A DNA stretch of 64,000 nt from Selenomonas sp. (GTDB lineage: Bacteria; Bacillota; Negativicutes; Selenomonadales; Selenomonadaceae), in assembly GCA_022773585.1 (NCBI GenBank), contig JALEZZ010000037.1:27668-91667 (forward strand). The letters are read 5' to 3'. Below the pieces are notes generated by a model. The model was not told the DNA's origin, made no database searches, and was given only the letters and a program-made list of their open reading frames with translations. Shown here in pieces: positions 36,390-44,467 of the stretch. Every line of letters begins with the position of its first letter. Positions within the stretch are counted from its first letter, which is position 1. A program made the position numbers and the translations under genes.

Positions 36390-37019
36390 ATGAAAATCAT
36401 AGGTCTCACTGGCGGCATTGCCTGCGGCAAAAGCACCGTCTCCACCATCCTCAAATCCCTCGGCGCAAAAATCCTTGATGCCGATGCCATGGCGCACGAG
36501 CTCATGCAGCCGAAGCAGCCGCTCTGGAACCTCTACGTCTCTCATTGGGGAGATCGCATCTTGAAGCAGCCGGGCGGCACGCTCGACCGTCGCGCCATCG
36601 GTGCGATTGTCTTTGGCAACCCCGCCGAGCGCCAGTGGCTCGACAGCGCCGCGCATCCGATTCTTCTCAAAGAGGCGCAGCGCCTCCTCGAGGTTTTCAA
36701 AAAGCAGCACGCAAAAGTTGCGGTACTCGATGTACCGCTTCTTTTTGAGTCTGGCTGGGATTGTCTCGCCGATGAAATCTGGGTCACGTCCGTCTCCGAG
36801 GACGTACAGCTGCAGCGTCTCATGGCGCGCAACGGCTGGACGGAGGACGAAGCCCGCGCCCGCATCGCCGCCCAGATGCCCCTCGCTGAAAAACGCGCCC
36901 GTGCCGACGTCGTTCTCGACAACAGCGGCACGCTCGACGAGCTCCGCCAGCAAGTTACAAAAGCGTATCGGTTGTCTGAAAGGCTCCTCCTCAGGGGGAG
37001 CTGTCAGCCGAATGGCTGA
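36390..37019 (+). CDS. coaE: Dephospho-CoA kinase
   Basis: A 209-residue P-loop kinase phosphorylating the 3'-hydroxyl of dephospho-CoA, the last step of CoA synthesis. The P-loop is GGIACGKST at residues 8-16, followed by LDADAMAHELM and VLDVPLLFESGW, and the lid region RNGWTEDEARARIAAQM. ADVVLDNSGTLDEL closes the fold. The last dozen residues (RLLLRGSCQPNG) and the stop codon are encoded by repeat R8, so the native C-terminus has been replaced or extended. The ribosome site GAAGGGG comes from repeat R7. Confidence 0.95.
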   Translation: MKIIGLTGGIACGKSTVSTILKSLGAKILDADAMAHELMQPKQPLWNLYVSHWGDRILKQPGGTLDRRAIGAIVFGNPAERQWLDSAAHPILLKEAQRLLEVFKKQHAKVAVLDVPLLFESGWDCLADEIWVTSVSEDVQLQRLMARNGWTEDEARARIAAQMPLAEKRARADVVLDNSGTLDELRQQVTKAYRLSERLLLRGSCQPNG

Positions 37020-37186
37020 CTGAGGGAGTCTCACAAGCATGACGTAGGGAATGCACGATGGTTACTTACGCGGGCATCGAAAGAAACTGTGCAACCCGCA
37101 TAAGATACAAGCGAAAATCAAAATTGCCCATCTTGTGAGACTCCCTCAGTCTCGCTTTGCTCGACAGCTCCCTCTGAGAGGGAGCC
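36982..37186. repeat. Full-length palindromic repeat overlapping the coaE 3' end (copy R8, 205 bp)
   Basis: The ends are GGCTCCTCCTCAGGGGGAGC and GCTCCCTCTGAGAGGGAGCC, with inner arms GAGGGAGTCTCACAAG / CTTGTGAGACTCCCTC. It has nearly the same length as R2 (204 bp), and its core matches the reverse complement of R2's core (ACGCGGGCATC and GCAACCCGCATAAG segments). Its first 38 bases are translated as the coaE end. The rest lies between coaE and pnp. Confidence 0.9.
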
Positions 37187-37295
37187 CATCCTATTCGCAG
37201 TTTTTCTAGTAAGAAAGAGGATTTTCGCCCCTAGTGTCGAATGAAAACAAAGTAAAATAAACGATAATAGAGCGAATAAATTGGAGGAACCCAGA

Positions 37296-39365
37296 ATGGA
37301 AACCTTTGAAATGGAAGTGGGCGGACGAAAGCTCATCATCGAGCATGGCAAGATGGCGAAGCAGGCGAACGGCGCCGTGCTCGTGCGCTACGGCGACACG
37401 GTCGTGCTCGTGACGGCCACGGCGTCGAAAGAACCGCGAGAGGGTGTTGACTTCTTTCCCTTGACCGTCGATTACGAGGAAAAGATGTACGCTGCGGGCA
37501 AGATTCCGGGCGGTTTCATCAAGCGCGAGGGACGTCCGTCAAGCGACGCAACGCTCTGCGCGCGCCTCATCGACCGACCGATTCGTCCGCTGTTTCCGAA
37601 AGGGTTCCGCAACGACGTGCAGATTGTCGCGACCGTGCTCTCCGTCGAGCAGGACAACGCACCGGAAATCGCGGCCATGATCGGTGCAAGCACGGCGCTC
37701 TCTGTCTCCGACATTCCGTTCGACGGCCCGATTGCAGGCGTGCGCGTCGGCCGCGTCGATGACCAGTTCGTCGTCAACCCGACCGAGGCGCAGCGTGCCG
37801 TCTCGACGCTGAACCTCACGGTCGCGGGCTCGCACGATGCCGTCATGATGGTCGAGGCTGGCGCAAACGAACTTCCCGAGGACGTCATCCTCGACGCCAT
37901 CCTCTTCGGCCACAAGGAAATCCAGCGCATCGTCGAATTTGAAGAGGAAATCCAGCGCGCCTGCGGCAAGGAAAAGATGGAAGCGCATCTCTTCACTGTG
38001 CCTGACGACCTCGCGGCCGCCATCGACGCCTATGCACGCGAGCGCCTCGACCAGGCGACGCGCAATCCGGACAAGCTCGATCGCGATGCCCATATTGGTG
38101 CGATTGCAGCCGACGTCACGGAGCATTTCCTGCCGGATTATCCCGAGATGGAAAAGGAAATCGCGATGGCGTTCCACGACCTTGAGAAGGCCGTTGTCCG
38201 CCACATGATTACGCATGAAAAGATTCGTCCGGACGGCCGCGGCGTCGAGGAAGTCCGCCCGATTTCCTGCGAGGTGGGGTTGCTTCCACGTACGCATGGC
38301 TCGGCGCTTTTCACGCGCGGCCAGACGCAGGTGCTGACCGTCACGACGCTCGGCCCGCTCGGCGACGAGCAGATCATCGACGGCCTCGGCCCTGAAACGA
38401 CGAAGCACTACATCCATCATTACAATTTCCCCGGTTATTGCGTCGGCGAAGCGCGCCCGATGCGCAGTCCCGGCCGCCGCGAAATCGGTCATGGGGCACT
38501 TGCCGAGCGCGCCCTCGTGCCTGTCGTGCCGTCCATCGAAGAGTTCCCGTACACCGTGCGCCTCGTTTCTGAAGTCCTCGAATCGAATGGTTCGAGCTCG
38601 CAGGCGTCCGTCTGCGGCAGCACGCTCTCGCTCATGAATGCGGGCGTGCCAATCAAGCGCCCCGTTTCTGGCGTCGCGATGGGCCTCGTCAAAGAAGGGG
38701 ACAAGTACACGATCCTCACTGACATCCAGGGCATGGAGGATGCACTCGGCGACATGGACTTCAAAGTCGCGGGCACGAGCGTGGGCATCACGGCCATCCA
38801 GATGGATATCAAGGTCGACGGCCTCTCGCGCGACATCCTTTCGTCGGCGCTCCAGCAGGCGAAGCGCGGTCGCGCCTTCATCCTCGGCAAGATGCTCGAA
38901 TGCATCTCCGAGCCTGCGAAGGAGCTCTCGCCTTATGCGCCGCGTGTCGAGACCGTCACGATCAAGACGGATAAGATTCGCGACGTCATTGGCACGGGCG
39001 GCAAAGTCGTGCGCGGCATCATCGACGCGACGGGCGTTGACATCGACATTCACGAAGACGGCAACATTTTTATCACGTCAAACGATGCCGAAGGCATGGC
39101 AAAAGCCAAGCAGATGATTGGCGACATCGTCCGCGACGTCGAGGTTGGCGAAGTCTTCACAGGCACGGTCACGCGCATCCTCAAGTTCGGCGCCTTCGTC
39201 CAGATCCTGCCGAACAAGGAAGGTCTCTGCCATATCTCGCAGCTTGCAAAGCACCGTGTCGAGAAAGTCGAAGACGTCGTGAAGATCGGCGACCAGCTGA
39301 CCGTCAAAGTCGTCGAAATCGACGACAAAGGCCGCATCAACCTTTCGCATAAAGCGACGCTCTGA
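37296..39365 (+). CDS. pnp: Polyribonucleotide nucleotidyltransferase
   Basis: A 689-residue phosphorolytic 3'-5' exoribonuclease. Two RNase PH domains are joined by a helical domain; [19 protein letters not shown] and the FNxTxxxRD-like [18 protein letters not shown] lie in the catalytic second core. A KH domain ([17 protein letters not shown]) and an S1 domain ([20 protein letters not shown]) form the C-terminus. ATG 37296 follows TTGGAGGAACCCAGA. The common rpsO neighbour is absent. Confidence 0.97.
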   Translation: METFEMEVGGRKLIIEHGKMAKQANGAVLVRYGDTVVLVTATASKEPREGVDFFPLTVDYEEKMYAAGKIPGGFIKREGRPSSDATLCARLIDRPIRPLFPKGFRNDVQIVATVLSVEQDNAPEIAAMIGASTALSVSDIPFDGPIAGVRVGRVDDQFVVNPTEAQRAVSTLNLTVAGSHDAVMMVEAGANELPEDVILDAILFGHKEIQRIVEFEEEIQRACGKEKMEAHLFTVPDDLAAAIDAYARERLDQATRNPDKLDRDAHIGAIAADVTEHFLPDYPEMEKEIAMAFHDLEKAVVRHMITHEKIRPDGRGVEEVRPISCEVGLLPRTHGSALFTRGQTQVLTVTTLGPLGDEQIIDGLGPETTKHYIHHYNFPGYCVGEARPMRSPGRREIGHGALAERALVPVVPSIEEFPYTVRLVSEVLESNGSSSQASVCGSTLSLMNAGVPIKRPVSGVAMGLVKEGDKYTILTDIQGMEDALGDMDFKVAGTSVGITAIQMDIKVDGLSRDILSSALQQAKRGRAFILGKMLECISEPAKELSPYAPRVETVTIKTDKIRDVIGTGGKVVRGIIDATGVDIDIHEDGNIFITSNDAEGMAKAKQMIGDIVRDVEVGEVFTGTVTRILKFGAFVQILPNKEGLCHISQLAKHRVEKVEDVVKIGDQLTVKVVEIDDKGRINLSHKATL

Positions 39366-39392
39366 CAGGGGAGCGGAAGGAGGCGCAGCAGC

Positions 39393-39956
39393 ATGATGAC
39401 GTTTCTCGGATTACTGGCAGGTCTTGTCGTCATCGGGGCCGTGCTTGCTATCGGCCGTCATCCGACACAGGAGCAGCCCGCTGCGCCGCCCGAACCTGCA
39501 GTGCCATCTGTTTCAAAAGCGCGGCAGGCCGCGCGTGCGGCTGAGCTGCCTCAGACAGCAGCAGAACAGGCATCCCTTGCCGAGACGCGCAGCCAGCTCG
39601 CCGAGCAGCGCAGTCATGATGCGAAAATGGCGGCCGCAGCCGGTGTTGCTGGCGTCGTGGCAGGCGCCGCGCTCATGCATCATCGTGACGTGTCTGCGAC
39701 GCAGGTGCATATCGATGCTGCAAATGCTGCGCAGCAGAATACTTTCGTGCAGAATCTCAGCTACGGTGATGATTTTGCCGACGACGTTTATGACGATGGT
39801 TATAACGATGGCTATCGTGATGGTTATGACGATGGCATGGAAGATGCTGATGACGACGGCTATGATGACAGCCCCGATGATTTTGATGACTATGATGATG
39901 ATGATGACAACGGATTTGACGACGGCGGCGATGATTTCGACGATTTTGACGTCTGA
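39393..39956 (+). CDS. Membrane-anchored protein with Asp/Gly/Tyr-rich tail, unknown function
   Basis: A 187-residue protein. The first 20 residues are a hydrophobic anchor (LGLLAGLVVIGAVLAIG). Next come a Pro/Ala-rich segment and a Gln/Glu/Ala coiled-coil-like stretch. A second hydrophobic patch follows (AAAAGVAGVVAGAALMHH). The C-terminal 65 residues are extremely acidic, beginning with tandem DGY units (DDGYNDGYRDGYDDGMEDA) and ending in Asp runs. Such tails may bind Ca2+ or other cations. I recognise no family. It follows pnp by 27 bp, with an AAGGAGG ribosome site. Confidence 0.75.
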   Translation: MMTFLGLLAGLVVIGAVLAIGRHPTQEQPAAPPEPAVPSVSKARQAARAAELPQTAAEQASLAETRSQLAEQRSHDAKMAAAAGVAGVVAGAALMHHRDVSATQVHIDAANAAQQNTFVQNLSYGDDFADDVYDDGYNDGYRDGYDDGMEDADDDGYDDSPDDFDDYDDDDDNGFDDGGDDFDDFDV

Positions 39957-39983
39957 ATCCGATGGATTTTAGGAGGTTCTACT

Positions 39984-40421
39984 TTGGCAGATTGGTATTA
40001 TCGTTTGAAAGTAGCTGGCGTGACGCGCGAGACCGAGATCATCCTGACGGCCGAGACGAAGGGCATTCCCTTCGCTGCCGCGCTCGCGCAGGTGCTCGGC
40101 CAGAAACGCTACGTTGTCGCGCGCAAGTCCGTCAAGGCGTACATGGAGCACCCCATCTGGGTCAAAGACGTCTCTATCACGACGGAAGGCGAGCAGAAGC
40201 TCTGCCTCGACGGCCCCGACATCGAGCGCATCAAGGGCCATAACGTCCTGCTGCTCGATGACGTCATCAGCACAGGCGGCTCCATCGCGGCCCTCCGCAC
40301 GCTCTGCGAACAGGCCGGCGGCCGTGTCATCGGCCAGGCGGCCGCCCTCGCCGAAGGCGGCGCAGCCGAGCGCGAGGATATCATCTATTTGGAAAAACTT
40401 CCGCTGTTCGATGCACAATGA
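39984..40421 (+). CDS. Phosphoribosyltransferase, adenine-PRTase-like
   Basis: A 145-residue type I phosphoribosyltransferase. The PRPP loop is VLLLDDVISTGGSIAAL, and the N-terminal ILTAETKGIPFAAALAQVLG helps bind the base. It resembles adenine PRTase but is shorter and lacks the usual N-terminal hood extension, so the substrate base is uncertain (a purine salvage role is likely). The start is TTG 39984 after AGGAGG at 39971. It begins 28 bp after the acidic protein gene. Confidence 0.82.
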   Translation: MADWYYRLKVAGVTRETEIILTAETKGIPFAAALAQVLGQKRYVVARKSVKAYMEHPIWVKDVSITTEGEQKLCLDGPDIERIKGHNVLLLDDVISTGGSIAALRTLCEQAGGRVIGQAAALAEGGAAEREDIIYLEKLPLFDAQ

Positions 40422-40440
40422 TTGCATTGTCAGAAAATCC

Positions 40441-40465
40441 AAAGGGCGCTTGCAAGGCGCCCTTT
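40441..40465 (+). terminator. Hairpin terminator, weak T-run
   Basis: The perfect stem AAAGGGCGC / GCGCCCTTT has a short TTGCAAG loop. It lies at the end of the phosphoribosyltransferase gene and before the polysaccharide cluster. The T-tract is nearly absent, so efficiency is doubtful. Confidence 0.6.
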
Positions 40466-40521
40466 GATGTAGATTGCAAGGATTGAGGCAAGACTTGTGA
40501 TATGGAGGCATGAAGTTTATT

Positions 40522-42084
40522 ATGGAACAGGTTGCCATCATCTATCCAGATGTGCCAGAGCTTGCGGAGAATCTGCAGTCGCTCGTTACGCCGGACGGCG
40601 TCGAGCGCGTGGATATCGTTGTGCCCGCTGCGGGGAACCGCGCAGCCGCATATCAGGCTGCTATGGATTCGTCGGATGCGCGCTACAAGGTCTACATCGA
40701 TGAAACTATCCGCATCATTGACAATCACATTCTGAGCTATGTCCTCCATGCCTTTCAGAATCGTCCAGACGTCACTATTCTCGGCCTTTCGGGCGCGAGC
40801 GAGCTCTCGACACATGGCTTGAGCGTTATCTCAGCAAAGCGGACAGGCTGCCTGCAGGGGCCGGATGGACAGGAACTGCTCTCCGTCGGAGCGCAGCCGC
40901 ATGTCGAAGCAGTCGAAGCTCTTGACAGCTGGTTTCTCGCGACACAGCGGGATGTGCCCTGGCGCAGCGACCTGCTGCACGGCACGGCGTTCCTCGGTGC
41001 TTCGGCGTGCTGTGAGCACAGACGTGTGCATGAGGGGGAGACATCTGTTGTACTTGTCCTATTGAAGACGGCCTGCCGGATTGCAGTGGAGGGATTTTCC
41101 TTTGACAAGAGCGACCAGAATGCGTTTCTTGATGCATATTCCCGTGAGCTCTATCCGCTTGTCACCGTCTGCATCCCGACATATCAGCGCCCAGCATATT
41201 TCCGCGAGGCACTGGAAAGCGTGCTGCATCAGACGTATCGCAATCTTGACATCTTTGTGACGGACGACAGTGCGGACGACCGGACAGAGAAACTCATTCA
41301 GCCGTATCTTGGAGACGGGCGCATCACGTATGAACATCATCCGGAATATCGGCTCGTCGACAATTTCGAACGCTTGCGCACGTATGACAACCCTGAGGCA
41401 GAATACGTGGGCTGGCTCATGGATGACGACTTTTATCTGCCGGACAAGATCAGCCGCATGGTGGAGGCATTCCGGACGCATCCCGAGGTTTCCATCGTGA
41501 CATCTTATCGCACGTTTGTTGATGGAGAGGGAAAGCCTCTGCCAGAAGAGCGCCAGCCAGAAGTGTTTGCGAAAGAGGATACGGTCTATACTGGGCATTC
41601 CTTTGGCCGCATTACCCTGATGGGCATTGTGAATGTCGTAGGGGAGCCTTCGAATACATTGCTCAAGAAGAGCTTCATTGAGAATCATCGCTATGAGTGG
41701 ATCGATATCAAGCCAGAATATGACTGCGTCGACATCCCGATGTGGCTGAACTTCTTGCAGAAGGGAGATGTCTATTATTTCGCGCAGCCGCTGTCCTGCT
41801 TCCGTATGCACGAGAGCAATGAGGAAAACAATCCGACGATGGTGGGCGGCATGGCAATCGGATGGGCACAGCTCATCCTGCATGCCTGGGAGACGCATGC
41901 GTATTTGGAGTCGGAGCAGGATCTGGCACAGGCCCTGCGGAATTATCTTCAGGCATTCCTTCCCGTTTGCGCACAGGACTGGTTCCCGGCCCTTCCAGAG
42001 AAGACACGGAAGGATTATGAAGTGATGATTGCCAAGGTATTCTTTATGCTCTCGAAGATTCCTGACGGGAAGCCGTCCCATTAA
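40522..42084 (+). CDS. Two-domain glycosyltransferase (StrF-like plus GT2), copy 1
   Basis: A 520-residue cytosolic protein. Residues 1-205 resemble the StrF/Glyco_tranf_2_5 domain (AAYQAAMDSSDARYKVYIDE, then LGLSGASEL). Residues 212-400 are a GT-A family 2 transferase: VTVCIPTYQRPAYFREALES, VTDDSADD, and the metal-binding WLMDDDF near residue 300. It probably adds a sugar to a surface glycan. The MEQ start at 40522 matches its paralogue and is spaced better from GGAGG than ATG 40510. It heads the glycan cluster and is followed by a close paralogue. Confidence 0.88.
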   Translation: MEQVAIIYPDVPELAENLQSLVTPDGVERVDIVVPAAGNRAAAYQAAMDSSDARYKVYIDETIRIIDNHILSYVLHAFQNRPDVTILGLSGASELSTHGLSVISAKRTGCLQGPDGQELLSVGAQPHVEAVEALDSWFLATQRDVPWRSDLLHGTAFLGASACCEHRRVHEGETSVVLVLLKTACRIAVEGFSFDKSDQNAFLDAYSRELYPLVTVCIPTYQRPAYFREALESVLHQTYRNLDIFVTDDSADDRTEKLIQPYLGDGRITYEHHPEYRLVDNFERLRTYDNPEAEYVGWLMDDDFYLPDKISRMVEAFRTHPEVSIVTSYRTFVDGEGKPLPEERQPEVFAKEDTVYTGHSFGRITLMGIVNVVGEPSNTLLKKSFIENHRYEWIDIKPEYDCVDIPMWLNFLQKGDVYYFAQPLSCFRMHESNEENNPTMVGGMAIGWAQLILHAWETHAYLESEQDLAQALRNYLQAFLPVCAQDWFPALPEKTRKDYEVMIAKVFFMLSKIPDGKPSH

Positions 42085-42125
42085 ATATTGAACTGAGGCA
42101 GGGAGAGAAAAATCGGAGGTATTTC

Positions 42126-43673
42126 ATGGAACAGATTGCCATCATCTATCCGGGACGGCCGGAAATCGCGGAAAACGTGCGGAGGCTTGCCACGCCGGAC
42201 GGTTTCGAGCGCGTAGACATCACCATTCCTGCCAGAGGGAACCGCGCCGCTGCGTATCAGCGGGCGATGGCTTCATCTGACGCACGCTACAAGGTCTATA
42301 TTGACGAAGGCGTCCGTATTCTCGACCGCGATATCCTCGGCCGCATCATCGGGGCGTTCCAGAAACATCCGGGCGTCAGCCTCCTCGGTCTTTCGGGCAC
42401 GCCGCAGCTCTCGACGAGCGGCCTCTGCATCTCTTCTGCGGAGCATGTGGGAGGCCTGCAGAGACCGGACGGGCAGGAACTGTTCCCCGTCGGTGCGCCG
42501 CCGCACGTCGAAGAGGTCGAGGCACTCGACAGCTGGTTCCTTGCGACACAGCGGGATGTGCCCTGGCGCAGCGACCTGCTGCACGGCACATCATTCCTCG
42601 GAGCCTCAGCCTGCTGCGAGCATCGCAGAGCGGGCGGCCGCACGGCCGTGCTCGTCTTGCCGGAGACGGCATGCCGGCTTCGGACGGCAGACCTGTCGAT
42701 GGAGCAGGCCGATCAGGATGCGTTCCTTGACGAGTATTCGCGCGAACTCTATCCGCTCGTCACGATCTGCATCCTGACGTACCAGCGTCCCGACTATTTC
42801 CGCGAAGCGCTCGAAAGCGTTCTACATCAGACGTACCGCAATCTTGACATCTTTGTGACGGACGACAGTGCTGACGACCGGACAGAGCGGCTGATCCAGC
42901 CGTATCTCGCAGATGGCCGCATTACGTACGAGCATCATCCGGAGTTCACGCGTGATGACAATTGGAACCGCATCCGCAGCTATGACAATCCAGCAGCGGA
43001 GTACGTGGGCTGGCTTATGGACGATGACCGTTTCCTGCCAGAAAAGATCAGCACAATGGTCGATGCCTATCGGACACACCCTGAAGTCTCGCTCGTGACG
43101 TCGTATCGCTATCTCATCGATGGAGACGGAAATCGCTATCCGGACGATCAGCAGGCCACCGTACTCACAAAGGAAGACCGCATCATCCCAGGACAGGAGG
43201 TCGGCCGCATCATCCTTGGACGAGTGGTCAACATCATCGGTGAGCCGTCTACAGTGCTCCTGAAGAAGAGCTTCATCGAGAATCATCGCTATGAGTGGAT
43301 CGATATCAAGAGTGATTATGATTTCGTCGATGTCCCAATGTGGCTGAACTTTTTGCAGAAGGGAAGCCTCTACTATCTTGCGAAGCCGCTGTCGGAGTTC
43401 CGCCTGCATGGGAACAACGAGCAGCGCAATCCTGCGATGCTGGCAGGCATGGGCATCTGCTGGGCACAGCTCATCGAGCATGCCTGGCAGACGCGCCAGT
43501 ATCTGCAGACGGAGCAGGATCTCGCGAGCGCTCTGCGGGAACTCGTCGATAAATTCCTGGCGGGCTGCCTCATGGATTGGTTCCCGTCTCTCCCGGAGGA
43601 GACGCGGAGAGATTTCGAGGCGGCCATGGGACGGGCGCTCATCACGTTATCGAAACTTCCGGGAAAAAGGTGA
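42126..43673 (+). CDS. Two-domain glycosyltransferase (StrF-like plus GT2), copy 2
   Basis: A 515-residue paralogue of the preceding gene with the same plan: StrF-like N-terminus (AAYQRAMASSDARYKVYIDE) and GT2 domain (LVTICILTYQRPDYFREALE, VTDDSADD, WLMDDDR). Long DNA stretches are almost identical between copies, for example around 42528-42590 versus 40919-40983, while the variable parts differ. The two presumably transfer different sugars or to different acceptors. It lies 4 bp before rfbF, so the cluster is one transcription unit. Confidence 0.88.
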   Translation: MEQIAIIYPGRPEIAENVRRLATPDGFERVDITIPARGNRAAAYQRAMASSDARYKVYIDEGVRILDRDILGRIIGAFQKHPGVSLLGLSGTPQLSTSGLCISSAEHVGGLQRPDGQELFPVGAPPHVEEVEALDSWFLATQRDVPWRSDLLHGTSFLGASACCEHRRAGGRTAVLVLPETACRLRTADLSMEQADQDAFLDEYSRELYPLVTICILTYQRPDYFREALESVLHQTYRNLDIFVTDDSADDRTERLIQPYLADGRITYEHHPEFTRDDNWNRIRSYDNPAAEYVGWLMDDDRFLPEKISTMVDAYRTHPEVSLVTSYRYLIDGDGNRYPDDQQATVLTKEDRIIPGQEVGRIILGRVVNIIGEPSTVLLKKSFIENHRYEWIDIKSDYDFVDVPMWLNFLQKGSLYYLAKPLSEFRLHGNNEQRNPAMLAGMGICWAQLIEHAWQTRQYLQTEQDLASALRELVDKFLAGCLMDWFPSLPEETRRDFEAAMGRALITLSKLPGKR

Positions 43674-43677
43674 TAGA

Positions 43678-44454
43678 ATGAAAGTGGTTCTCCTCGCCGG
43701 TGGCCTTGGCACGCGGATTTCGGAGGAATCGGAATATCGTCCGAAGCCGATGATCGAGATCGGCGGCATGCCGATTCTCTGGCATATCATGAAGGAGTAT
43801 TCGTATTATGGCTTTCAGGACTTTGTCATCTGCGCGGGCTACAAGCAGCACATGATCAAGGAATGGTTTGCCGATTATTTTCTCCATACATCGGATGTCA
43901 CGTTTGACTTCACGCAGGGAGAAAAAATCATCCTGCACAACCAGCATACGGAACCGTGGCGCGTGACGGTCGTCGATACGGGACTCAAGACGATGACGGG
44001 CGGCCGCATCAAGCGTGTGCAGCCATATATCGGGGACGAAGCATTTCTCATGACGTATGGCGACGGCGTCTGTGATGTCAATATCGCGAAGCTCGTTGCA
44101 TTTCATGAGAAGCATGGAAAGCTTGCGACGCTGACGGCTGTCCGGCAGAAGCAGCAGAAAGGCGTGCTCGACATCAACTGGGATAACAGTGTGCGCGGCT
44201 TCCGAGAGAAGAACATCGAGGATGGTGTTCCCATCAATGCGGGATACATGGTTCTTGAGCCGGAGGTCTTCGACTTCATCGAGGGCGATGACACGATCTT
44301 CGAGAAGGCAACGATGGATCGTCTTGTGGCGGATGGCCAGCTCATGAGCTATCAACATGAAGGCTTCTGGCAGTGCATGGATACGCAGTATGAGCACCAG
44401 CTGCTCGAGGAGATGTGGGAAGAGAATCGGGCCCCATGGAAGGTCTGGGACTGA
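43678..44454 (+). CDS. rfbF: Glucose-1-phosphate cytidylyltransferase
   Basis: A 258-residue nucleotidyltransferase making CDP-glucose from glucose-1-phosphate and CTP, the first step of CDP-deoxysugar synthesis. The signature LLAGGLGTRISEESEYRPKP is at the N-terminus. Further family marks are YGFQDFVICAGYKQHMIKEW, FLMTYGDGVCDVNI (metal-binding Asp), and the terminal GFWQCMDTQYEHQLLE. It starts 4 bp after the previous gene. The partner enzyme RfbG is encoded at the far end of the cluster. Confidence 0.95.
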   Translation: MKVVLLAGGLGTRISEESEYRPKPMIEIGGMPILWHIMKEYSYYGFQDFVICAGYKQHMIKEWFADYFLHTSDVTFDFTQGEKIILHNQHTEPWRVTVVDTGLKTMTGGRIKRVQPYIGDEAFLMTYGDGVCDVNIAKLVAFHEKHGKLATLTAVRQKQQKGVLDINWDNSVRGFREKNIEDGVPINAGYMVLEPEVFDFIEGDDTIFEKATMDRLVADGQLMSYQHEGFWQCMDTQYEHQLLEEMWEENRAPWKVWD

Positions 44455-44467
44455 GGAGGACGAGAGA

